Notes under the pieces: model-generated
What the model saw: the letters and a program-made list of their open reading frames with translations, nothing else
What the model was told of the DNA's origin: nothing
The model's database searches: none
Program-made: the position numbers and the translations under genes
Shown: in pieces, positions 56,503-64,000 of the stretch
Position numbering within the stretch: the first letter of the stretch is position 1
Layout: the number at the start of each line of letters is the position of its first letter
NCBI GenBank assembly: GCA_963810905.1
Contig: CAWEPG010000002.1
Location: 434,001 to 498,000 of the forward strand
DNA length: 64,000 nt
Reading direction: 5' to 3'
Source: CAWBAT01 sp963810905
GTDB lineage: Bacteria > Acidobacteriota > Terriglobia > Versatilivoradales > Versatilivoraceae

Positions 56503-57602
56503 TTCTGTTCCAGCTCCAGGAGCCGCCGCTTTCGATCGATACCCCAGCGGTAACCGGACTGTTTCCCGTTCGAGGCCACGACCCGATGGCAGGGGATGGC
56601 GACCGCAAGAGCATTGGCGGCGCAGGCACCGGCAACAGCCCGTACGGCGTTACGATTACCCAAACGTTTTGCGATTTCTCCGTAGCTTGCTGTTTTGCCG
56701 GCAGGAATCTCGCGCAATGCCTCCCACACTCGACGTTGAAAGGCTGTACCTCGAATATCGAGAGGCAGCTGAAGCCCCTCAGCCCGGGCGGGATCGTCGA
56801 CAAATCGGACCACTTCGTCTACCCAGCTGGCAAAACCAGGCTTAGGATTCAACAGCCGTGCCTTCGGGAAACGAGTCTTGAGGTCTGCGAGGAGCACGGC
56901 CGGATCGTCCCCCAGGAGAATCGCACACAATCCGAGCTCAGTTGCTGCAACCAGGACGCAGCCCAGGGAACAGCGCCCAACTGCATGCCAAACCTCCTCA
57001 CCGTGGCCACCATTCCGATAAGCGGACGGTTTCATGCCAAGGATGTCCGGTGCCACTTCATAGAATCGGGACGATGCATTAAACCCTGCCGCATAAATCG
57101 ACTCCGTGACTCCCGAGCCGGAACTCAATTGATCCTGCACCCTGCTGTGGCGGCAAGCAGCGGCATAGGATTTCGGCGTGACCCCCACGATCCGCTTAAA
57201 TAAGCGATGGAAATGATAGAGACTGACACCGGCCTGTATCGCCAATTCCGAAAGCTTGGGCATTTCTTCTGCCGATTCGATGGTCCTGCAGGCCACGGTA
57301 ACCAGTGCCGTCTCTCGCTCGGCTCGTGATGGCTGGGTGGGCTGACACCGTTTGCAGGGCCGGAATCCGGCGCGTTCGGCCGAAACTGTCGTTTGGTGAA
57401 AGCTCACGTTTTCCCGCCGGGCCGGACGAGATGCACACGATGGACGGCAATAAACGCCTGTGGTGCTCACGGCGTAAAAAAAATGTCCGTCGGCTGACGG
57501 GTCGTGACGACGCACCGCCTCCCATCTCGCACTGTCGGTCATGAATCGAGAGCTCATTCGGTTTGAAATGGTGACACGATGTCTAACCAAGACAGTACTC
57601 AT
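56499..57602 (-). CDS. ada: Ada bifunctional methyltransferase and transcriptional activator
   Basis: 367 residues, three domains. The N-terminal Ada domain (about 20-95) has VYCRPSCASRPARRENVSFH and CKRCQ, with four cysteines for zinc and methyl-phosphotriester transfer. An AraC-type HTH (about 105-190) shows GVSLYHFHRLFKRIVGVTPK. The C-terminal methyltransferase (about 280-365) has NALAVAIPCHRVVASNG with the acceptor Cys. AGGAGG about 7 bases before ATG 57602 sets the start. It regulates its own alkylation response, and the downstream oxygenase is translationally coupled. Confidence 0.96.
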   Translation of the reverse strand: MSTVLVRHRVTISNRMSSRFMTDSARWEAVRRHDPSADGHFFYAVSTTGVYCRPSCASRPARRENVSFHQTTVSAERAGFRPCKRCQPTQPSRAERETALVTVACRTIESAEEMPKLSELAIQAGVSLYHFHRLFKRIVGVTPKSYAAACRHSRVQDQLSSGSGVTESIYAAGFNASSRFYEVAPDILGMKPSAYRNGGHGEEVWHAVGRCSLGCVLVAATELGLCAILLGDDPAVLLADLKTRFPKARLLNPKPGFASWVDEVVRFVDDPARAEGLQLPLDIRGTAFQRRVWEALREIPAGKTASYGEIAKRLGNRNAVRAVAGACAANALAVAIPCHRVVASNGKQSGYRWGIDRKRRLLELEQK

Positions 57603-57666
57603 AGCCTAACCTCCTACAGTTTAACTTTAAAGAATGCAATCCAAGAATCTCAAAACCGTCGTCACT

Positions 57667-57867
57667 TTAAACTGCCTGATTCTTGGATGCACTCCGGTTC
57701 TTGCCCTGCAATTCGCTTAGGCGATTCTGATGGAATAGTCGAGCCGCTTCGGGAATAGGAATCCACTCTTCTCGATTCACAGGGCAAAAAGTCCCCCCTG
57801 TAGGATTGTCCAGAGAGACAATTTCCACGCCACTGGTGGTAGTCCTTGTGTACCGCGGCCTGGGCAA
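57667..57867 (-). CDS. possible small protein, 66 aa
   Basis: The frame, from a TTG at 57867, encodes a polar protein with TTTSGVEIVSLDNPTGGTF and WIPIPEAARLFHQNRLSELQ. No ribosome site is seen. It lies between ada and the GYxxG-repeat gene on the same strand. Composition is protein-like, but evidence is weak. Confidence 0.3.
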   Translation of the reverse strand: MPRPRYTRTTTSGVEIVSLDNPTGGTFCPVNREEWIPIPEAARLFHQNRLSELQGKNRSASKNQAV

Positions 57868-57977
57868 GTTAGCGTAAGGTTAGACAGCTCACATCGGAAA
57901 TCAGACTCAACACTGTCAATGATTACCTTCGTTCGTTATAGGCCCACAATAGTTCTACGAGAAAAATTGGGCCCTGT

Positions 57978-58594
57978 CTACCGCCAGCGACCGAAACCAT
58001 CCTGATATCCACGAATGAATCCCTCACGGTAATTTCGCTTGAAAAGCTCCTTATCACCGTAACTATTATGGTAATCGTGATCTCCGTCTCGGTAGCGATC
58101 GTGATCGGCAGGGTCAAACTTGTCATGTTTCTGTAGATCCTTCGCCCCGGCTTGTACCCCGTCACGGTATCCAATATCAAACGCAATGTCGGGATAGCCT
58201 CCAGAGCGGGTTCAAAGGAATAGGAGTCACGATATCGAACATCTCCAGGAGAATCCACACGACCGTAGATCTCCGCAAATCTACCCGGACGACCGTAGAA
58301 GGCATCATTGTAACCATTTTGGTAGCCACTACGATATCCCTGCTTGTATTCGTCATGATCTCCCATGTATTTGTCGTAACCCCGATCCCCGTGCTTGTAG
58401 TCCTCGGTGTCGAACTTAAAAGCTACATGTCTTTCCCGGTCCTCTCGTCCATGTTGAAAGCCATCTCGATAGCCGTGCTCGTAACCATGTTGTCTGCCCT
58501 GATACTTGTCGTCGTGAGAAGCAAGGGCGTTCGGCGCCGCTAACACGATGGCAGCCATTATTGTTAAGAACAGGGGAAACAGTTTTAAACGCAT
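57978..58594 (-). CDS. secreted GYxxG(Y/F)xxG-repeat protein, one frameshift
   Basis: Signal peptide LFPLFLTIMAAIVLAAPNAL. The mature protein is built of repeats such as GYEHGYRDGFQHGREDRERH, EYKQGYRSGYQNGYNDAFYG and, after the shift, DIGYRDGVQAGAKDL. The open frame runs to 57923 with non-repeat sequence. Changing frame near 58205 restores repeats up to REGFIRGYQDGFGRWR and a stop at 57978. AGGAGG lies 6 bases before the ATG. Function is unknown; the pattern suggests an envelope or matrix protein. Confidence 0.75.
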
Positions 58595-58887
58595 AGCTGG
58601 CCTCCTTCTTGATGTACGGCGGATTCCAAACTACCGCCATTCTCATTATGAAGATCGACTGAAATAGAGAATGGTCAAAATTGCTCAAAGGATCCCCAAA
58701 CTGCTTCAACGGTTAACCAAATTTATTGATCCTTAATCCTTTTACCCTCCCCCTCTCGGACGACCCTCTTCTACAAAATTGACATTTTCCCTACCGGTTT
58801 GGAATGATATTGATTACAAGATCGATCAGCCTTTTTGGAGGAATGAGTTCAGAAGAAAAATGGGTTACGCCTCAAGGTAACGATCAT

Positions 58888-61101
58888 ATGAAGATGGCAA
58901 AGCTGATTCGTCTGCTGTGGATCGCGCCCCTTCTCATCCTATTGCCTTTTGCATTTGGAACGGCGCCAGACAATCTCGAAAGTAAGCTGGCCTCGCTGCT
59001 CTCGATAATGACAGTGGAAGAAAAATTCGGACAACTCCAGCAACTGGATGGTCTGGCAGATGGAAGCTATCGACCAGAACATCTGGATCTAATCCGAAAG
59101 GGGTTGTTGAGTTCGACGCTTAATGTGCGAGGGGCCCGCAGGACCAACGAACTTCAACGCATCGCGGTTGAAGAATCTCGCTTAAGGATTCCGGTCCTTT
59201 TTGCCTTCGACGTGATCCACGGATACCGGACGATTTTCCCGATCCCGCTCGCAGAAGCCTGTAGCTGGGACCCAAAAATTGTCGAGCGTGCCGCCAGTAT
59301 TGCAGCAGCCGAGGCTTCTGCCGCCGGAGTACGCTGGACTTTTGCACCCATGGTGGATATCGCACGCGATCCACGTTGGGGGCGCATCGCAGAGGGGGCA
59401 GGAGAAGACCCTTATCTTGGATCCGTGATGGCCCGGGCGCGCGTGCACGGTTTTCAAGGAGATGACTACAGTGTGCCTGATAAGGTTCTCGCTTGTGCCA
59501 AGCATTGGGCGGCCTACGGAGCGGCGGAAGGCGGACGCGATTACAACACCACTGATGTCTCCGAAAGGAGATTACGAGAAATCTATTTCCCACCCTTCAA
59601 AGCCGCTCTCGACGCGGGTGTTGGGACTTTCATGAGTGCATTCAATGATCTGAACGGTATTCCCACTTCCGCGAACCCGTTTACCCTCATCCAGGTATTG
59701 CGGAGTGAGTGGAAATTCGGCGGCTTTGTGGTCAGCGACTATGAATCCGTGAAGGAGCTGATGCGCCACGGTGTGGCGGAAGATGGAGCAAAGGCCGCTC
59801 AGTTGGCGCTCAACGCCGGAGTGGATATGGAAATGGTGAGCCGGCTTTACAATGAATACGGGGCAAAATTGATCCGGGAAAGAAAAGTGACAGAGGCCAG
59901 ACTGAACGAAGCTGTGCGGCGGATTCTCCGCATTAAGTTCTTGCTGGGGTTATTTGAACACCCGTATACGGATGAGGTACGTGAGTCGATCCTCCTCAGC
60001 CGTGATCACTTGGCAGCTGCACGCCTCGTTGCGGCACGTTCCTTGGTCCTTTTGAGAAATGAGGGCGATCTGTTGCCTCTTAGCAAGAGTGCCCGCTCGA
60101 TTGCGGTGATTGGACCGCTGGCTGACAGCTCGTCAATCCCCCTCGGGTCGTGGATCGGCGATGGCAGGAGTGAAGACGTTGTGAGCGTGCTTACAGGTAT
60201 CAAAGCTGCAGTCTCCCCAGCGACCCGAATCCTTTACGCAAAGGGCTGCGAAGTGGAAGGGGATTCCACCGAGGGCATTGAGGAAGCTGTGCGCATTGCG
60301 CGTGAGTCCGAGATTGCTCTCCTGGTTGTTGGAGAGGCAGCCGAGATGAGCGGAGAAGCAGCCTCACGAAGTACTCTGGATTTGCCCGGCCGCCAACTGG
60401 ATTTGGTCAGGGCAGTTCATGCCACCGGGAAACCGACTATAGTGGTATTGATGAATGGCCGCCCGCTGACCATCAACTGGATTGCGGAACAGGTGCCGGC
60501 CATACTGGAGACATGGTTTGCCGGCACCCAAGCTGGCCACGCCATTGCAGACGTGCTGTTTGGAGACGTGAACCCAGGTGGTAAATTAGCCGTGACTTTT
60601 CCCCGCGCAGTTGGCCAGATACCGATCTACTACAACCACAAGAATACCGGCCGTCCTTTTGTGCCCGGGCAAAAGTATACATCCAGGTATTTGGATCTGC
60701 CGGTAACACCGCTCTATCCCTTTGGCTACGGATTGAGCTACACGCGCTTTACACTTACAAACCTACAGTTGAGTAGTCGAACGATCAGTCCGGATGGAAC
60801 CATCACAGTAAGCGTTGAATTGAACAATGTGGGCAACCGGGAAGGAGATGAAGTCGTCCAATTGTACTTGCATGATCTGGTGGCCAGCGTGACCCGGCCC
60901 GTCAAAGAACTCAAAGGTTTTGAGCGAGTCACGCTTGGGCCAGGCGAGAAACGTCGCATTAAATTCCTGCTTACTTCAAAGCATCTTGGCTTCTATGATC
61001 GTGAGATGCGTTTCATTGTAGAACCGGGGACGTTTAAAGTCATGGTTGGTACGAATTCAATAGAGGGGCTCGAGACAACTTTCGAGGTTATGAACATGTA
61101 G
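58888..61101 (+). CDS. glycoside hydrolase family 3 beta-glucosidase
   Basis: About 737 residues from ATG 58888, chosen because a signal peptide (LIRLLWIAPLLILLPFAFG) starts there; the open frame begins at 58804. GH3 barrel: FAFDVIHGYRTIFPIPLAEA, DPRWGRIAEGAGEDPYLG, LACAKHWAAYGAAEGGRDYN and GGFVVSDYESVKELM with the nucleophile Asp. The second GH3 domain and a C-terminal FnIII-like domain (PVKELKGFERVTLGPGEKRR) follow. It is periplasmic and would release glucose or related sugars from beta-linked oligosaccharides. Confidence 0.95.
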   Translation: MKMAKLIRLLWIAPLLILLPFAFGTAPDNLESKLASLLSIMTVEEKFGQLQQLDGLADGSYRPEHLDLIRKGLLSSTLNVRGARRTNELQRIAVEESRLRIPVLFAFDVIHGYRTIFPIPLAEACSWDPKIVERAASIAAAEASAAGVRWTFAPMVDIARDPRWGRIAEGAGEDPYLGSVMARARVHGFQGDDYSVPDKVLACAKHWAAYGAAEGGRDYNTTDVSERRLREIYFPPFKAALDAGVGTFMSAFNDLNGIPTSANPFTLIQVLRSEWKFGGFVVSDYESVKELMRHGVAEDGAKAAQLALNAGVDMEMVSRLYNEYGAKLIRERKVTEARLNEAVRRILRIKFLLGLFEHPYTDEVRESILLSRDHLAAARLVAARSLVLLRNEGDLLPLSKSARSIAVIGPLADSSSIPLGSWIGDGRSEDVVSVLTGIKAAVSPATRILYAKGCEVEGDSTEGIEEAVRIARESEIALLVVGEAAEMSGEAASRSTLDLPGRQLDLVRAVHATGKPTIVVLMNGRPLTINWIAEQVPAILETWFAGTQAGHAIADVLFGDVNPGGKLAVTFPRAVGQIPIYYNHKNTGRPFVPGQKYTSRYLDLPVTPLYPFGYGLSYTRFTLTNLQLSSRTISPDGTITVSVELNNVGNREGDEVVQLYLHDLVASVTRPVKELKGFERVTLGPGEKRRIKFLLTSKHLGFYDREMRFIVEPGTFKVMVGTNSIEGLETTFEVMNM

Positions 61102-61237
61102 CCTATTTCCGGTGCCCGGTCCAAGTAGGCAATCATGTAAAGGATGAAAACGAGTAGGAGGATGTGGAAGGCGATCTTACGGGGGTTCGATCCGCTAAAG
61201 ATCTTTCCATAGCAGGGTGACGAAACGAGAGGCAATA

Positions 61238-61273
61238 TTGCGAAGTTCAGTCCCAAGCCAGCGGATGATGAAG
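61238..61273 (-). repeat. downstream repeat, copy 1
   Basis: TTGCGAAGTTCAGTCCCAAG and the next 15 bases match 28 of 35 positions of 63267-63301. Both copies lie 6-7 bases beyond the stop codon of a minus-strand gene. On the minus strand it could encode IIRWLGTELRN, and the other copy FITSWLGAELRKTIR. Confidence 0.55.
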
Positions 61274-61280
61274 GTACGGA

Positions 61281-63116
61281 CTACCTCGACAGGACAGCCA
61301 ACAGCGCCATGTAGTCGTCGGTGAGCAGACCTTCGTATCCGCAAGGCTCGCCATCCCACCTTCTCCAATCGTAGGTCCGCGTCCGCCCATCGATCAAATA
61401 GGTGGAAGTCCCCTGGAATACGCCTTCGTTATAAGACCGGAGCATAGGGAACAGAATTGCATCCGCTTGCTCGCGCCGACCCAGCCGATACAGTGCCTCG
61501 AGCGTGTAATAAACCATAGCCGCGGTGGCGCCGCCATTTTCATACCACTGGAACCCCCATGAACCGCCGCCTCCCCAGAGCTGCCGGGGATCAAGGAAAT
61601 CTTCGGCGGGAACCGGAATAAGGTTGCCGGGCAACCCGTACTGGAATTGGGTATACCCCACCTCCTGCATCTTGGCCAGCATGTGGTCCATAATCGAATT
61701 TGCTTTGGCCGTCGGAATCAAATCGTAGGTGATGGCCGCGCCGCTGACGAAGGTAAAGTAATCGTCGTGCAGTTTACCGTCCAGGCTCTTCCAACCCGCC
61801 AGGACTCCGGTGGCCGGGTTAATGAAGGTCTGGTAATAAAGTGATTTGAGCTTCTCGGCGCGCACGGCGTAAAGCTCCGCATCTTCGAGATGATGGGCGC
61901 GCCGGGCCAGCTCCGCCATCCCCAACAGAGCATGATACGCAAGCGAGTTCGAGTAGGCGTCCTTATTGCCGAAGCCAATGCTGTCCCACCAGTTTGCCGG
62001 GTGCTGGGAGCGGAACTCGCCCCAACTGCCGGAGTTGCCGCTGGCGACATACTCGAACAATCCGTCCCCGTCTCTGTCCGTGGCGAGCAGCTTGTTGGCC
62101 CACTCTATAATTCCCGCGTAGTTTTGATTTAGCCAAGCCTCATCATTGCTTCCACGCACGTAGTCTGAAGCAGCGATTAATAGAGAGGGGTAGGTATCCA
62201 GGAAGTCGATGTTGAAGCTCGGGTCATGCTGGACGTAGTCCTTCACGTCTCTGAGACCCAGGTTTAGCGATTGGCGAACGAGGTCCAGAGCTGTCAACCC
62301 CGGGGCCAGAGGCGGAGTCTTGACTGCTAAGGCAGAAAACTCGTGCTGGCAGAATGGACAGGCGCCACCATTCGAGCTGTTGGCCAGAACCCCAACGCGC
62401 GGATTGATTTGAAAAATATTCAGCCAGCCGCGGCGAAAACCATCAAACCGGGGGTCGGCGTTGATTCCCGGTACGTCCGGGTAAATGGCAACCACTTCGA
62501 GCATGTAGGAAATGTGCGGCTGGGGAGCGGAGGCAGCCGGGAATGTCACCTTCACAAAGTCCTTATCTCTTTGGCCGATCGGGTGGCGCCACGCGTCGTA
62601 ACCAAGCGCCAATGCCTTCTCCTCGGGAGACGTGATTCGCAGCGTCCCCTGCACCGGCATGTGAAGCAGTGCCGGCAGACGAACGGTTTGATCCGCATTC
62701 ATCAGCCCTAAAAGCGTAGCGCGGTTGATATTGACGTCGATATTCAACAGCAGAGCGGGCGGCGGAGCTGCGGGGGAATAGTTTGAGGTCAGATGAATGA
62801 ATTTCTCGGAGAATTCAAAAGTCCACACGGGCAGCAAGCTGCGCGACGAGCCTGCAGGCCGGTATTCAATCCTCGGGCCGGCATGAGTGACTTCGTATTG
62901 GGTTGGTATCGCCGCGGGGGGCCGCAACGGATTGGAATCTAACTTCTTCTTACCTAGTGAATCGACCACCAAGTCAACGAAGGCTGGTTGGTCGCCGGCC
63001 AATTTGACTCGGATAAACGCGGATTGATATTGCGGCGCATTTCCCGGTTCCTGCGCTGCGCAGAACAGCGCGAAGGTTAGAAGTACACAAATGAGTTCTA
63101 AACTTCTTCGGATCAT
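61281..63116 (-). CDS. secreted six-hairpin glycosidase-like protein
   Basis: 611 residues. Signal peptide LELICVLLTFALFCAAQ. A beta-rich N-terminal domain (about 25-260) is followed by an (alpha/alpha)6-type region (about 280-610): DRDGDGLFEYVASGNSGSWG, GFGNKDAYSNSLAYHALLGM and YDWRRWDGEPCGYEGLLTDD. The DxDGDGLxEY motif recurs in GH37/GH63-type barrels. An unusual CPFCQHEF CxxC motif sits between the domains. It lies beside GH3 and MFS genes, so it probably processes a glycan. No exact family recognised. Confidence 0.7.
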   Translation of the reverse strand: MIRRSLELICVLLTFALFCAAQEPGNAPQYQSAFIRVKLAGDQPAFVDLVVDSLGKKKLDSNPLRPPAAIPTQYEVTHAGPRIEYRPAGSSRSLLPVWTFEFSEKFIHLTSNYSPAAPPPALLLNIDVNINRATLLGLMNADQTVRLPALLHMPVQGTLRITSPEEKALALGYDAWRHPIGQRDKDFVKVTFPAASAPQPHISYMLEVVAIYPDVPGINADPRFDGFRRGWLNIFQINPRVGVLANSSNGGACPFCQHEFSALAVKTPPLAPGLTALDLVRQSLNLGLRDVKDYVQHDPSFNIDFLDTYPSLLIAASDYVRGSNDEAWLNQNYAGIIEWANKLLATDRDGDGLFEYVASGNSGSWGEFRSQHPANWWDSIGFGNKDAYSNSLAYHALLGMAELARRAHHLEDAELYAVRAEKLKSLYYQTFINPATGVLAGWKSLDGKLHDDYFTFVSGAAITYDLIPTAKANSIMDHMLAKMQEVGYTQFQYGLPGNLIPVPAEDFLDPRQLWGGGGSWGFQWYENGGATAAMVYYTLEALYRLGRREQADAILFPMLRSYNEGVFQGTSTYLIDGRTRTYDWRRWDGEPCGYEGLLTDDYMALLAVLSR

Positions 63117-63266
63117 TTCAACCCTTAAAACGATACAGTTACAAGCGGAATCTCCATTAGCGTGTTCGGAAAACTAAAAATCATCAAGTTCCCCAAGCCG
63201 AGTCCACCCTCTTAGAGACGATTCATCATGGACCGAAGCTCGCTCTCTTAGCCTTATCGAATGGTT

Positions 63267-63301
63267 TTGCGGAGCTCAGCTCCAAGCCAGCTGGTGATAA
63301 A
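63267..63301 (-). repeat. downstream repeat, copy 2
   Basis: Partner of 61238-61273 (28 of 35 positions identical). It contains GGAGCTCAGCTCC, a short palindrome resembling the arms of the elements at 46198 and 55604. Confidence 0.55.
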
Positions 63302-63307
63302 GCGGAC

Positions 63308-64000
63308 TTACTCTTCAGAAATGTTAGGGGAAAGTTTCATGATCCGATATCCGCCCTTAGACCGGTCATGCAACCAAATTGCGCTGAAAACAGCGATCAG
63401 GATGAGGGGGAGTAGAACGACATCTCTGAGCACGACTTCCGGTCCGTGTGCATCATAGATCCGGCCCATGATCGGCAGGACAACCGCTACCGAAAGGTTT
63501 CCAGCGCCGCCAATAATTGCCAATAAAAGAGCGCCGCCGGCCGGAAATCGTTCCGAGGTCACTCCAAGCATTGTCGGCCAGAAGTAACAGATCCCGACAG
63601 CAAAGACAGTCGCCGTGACAAACGTAGGCACAGGCGATCTTGAGACACTCAGCCCAAGCAGACCGATGGCGGATAAGCAGGCGGCCGCAATCAAGAGAGC
63701 GATGGGTGACAATCGTTTCACAACTGAGCCAGCAAACAGACGACCGGCAGTCATAATTCCATTAATCCAGGCCAATACCAGTATTCCGGGCAGATGAGCG
63801 GTAGTTGTCAAAATATTAGGTATCCATTGGTTCGGCCCCAACTCAGTGGAAGCCGTCAAGAACATACAAAATACCCAAACCAGAAATTGTGGGCGTAAAG
63901 CCTGTTTATACATTACCCGGACTGGGATCCCATGTTGAACTCTTTCTGTGAGCGGGAAGCGCTGGCCTCGTAACATAAGTCCGTAGGTTAAGGTTGGGAT
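63308..64000 (-). CDS. MFS transporter, N-terminal part outside window
   Basis: The frame is open to the window edge (IPTLTYGLMLRGQRFP upstream of the ATG at 63976), so the true start lies beyond 64000. About six membrane segments are visible, including FLVWVFCMFLTASTELGPNQ, GILVLAWINGIMTAGRLFAG and VTATVFAVGICYFWPTMLGV, the C-terminal half of a major facilitator. WINGIMTAGRLFAG matches the sugar-type branch. Its position beyond two glycosidase genes suggests uptake of released sugars, by inference. Confidence 0.88.
   Translation of the reverse strand: MPTLTYGLMLRGQRFPLTERVQHGIPVRVMYKQALRPQFLVWVFCMFLTASTELGPNQWIPNILTTTAHLPGILVLAWINGIMTAGRLFAGSVVKRLSPIALLIAAACLSAIGLLGLSVSRSPVPTFVTATVFAVGICYFWPTMLGVTSERFPAGGALLLAIIGGAGNLSVAVVLPIMGRIYDAHGPEVVLRDVVLLPLILIAVFSAIWLHDRSKGGYRIMKLSPNISEE

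Overview
The window looks like one contig of a Gram-negative bacterial chromosome. A KdsD/KpsF-type arabinose-5-phosphate isomerase, which feeds KDO synthesis, implies an outer membrane with LPS. Several families seen here are common in Acidobacteriota: the DUF3300/DUF2950 pair, a Ser/Thr kinase with an acidobacterial-type N-terminal extension, and many small secreted proteins. An acidobacterial relative is my best guess, as inference only. Coding density is moderate, with palindromic repeats in the gaps. No phage, insertion sequence, CRISPR array or rRNA was recognised.

Layout. 1-3423: glycogen branching (a GH13 GlgB cut by the window edge, then a GH57 enzyme). 4484-8262: an exported molybdenum hydroxylase in three genes. 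8715-14097: secreted proteins including a nucleoside hydrolase and a putative glycosidase. 14455-16262: inositol-phosphate synthase and a four-helix-bundle protein. 16314-19786: succinate dehydrogenase sdhCAB. 20077-21030: kdsD between two related palindromic elements. 21272-30808: a K+/H+-exchange-like protein, ThuA, DUF4239, a lactonase, two amino-acid permeases, dGTPase and a TPR anchor protein. 31365-33489: DinB, FabH and a tRNA-Leu with a duplicated 3' half. 33776-42778: a nitrilase, a kinase remnant, a PAS-GGDEF-EAL regulator, small envelope proteins and gene remnants. 43342-49695: UDP-sugar dehydrogenase, a PhyH oxygenase, a mutarotase-like protein and an ABC exporter. 49849-52701: DUF3300, DUF2950 and a lipocalin-like protein. 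52818-58594: a Tat-exported sugar-hydrolase-like protein, a membrane protein, and ada coupled to a 2OG-Fe(II) oxygenase. 58888-64000: GH3 beta-glucosidase, a six-hairpin glycosidase-like protein and a partial MFS transporter.

The dominant oddity is frame disruption. At least ten otherwise well conserved genes carry one or more single-base indels, often in short homopolymers. Restoring the frame gives family-typical protein on both sides, which points to sequence errors more than decay. A separate, smaller set (kinase, thermonuclease, HHH and CigR-like fragments) looks truly degraded. I saw no convincing new multi-gene system. The most original signals are the repeat families, the tRNA duplication, two very small hydrophobic ORFs and uncharacterised secreted sugar-active proteins.
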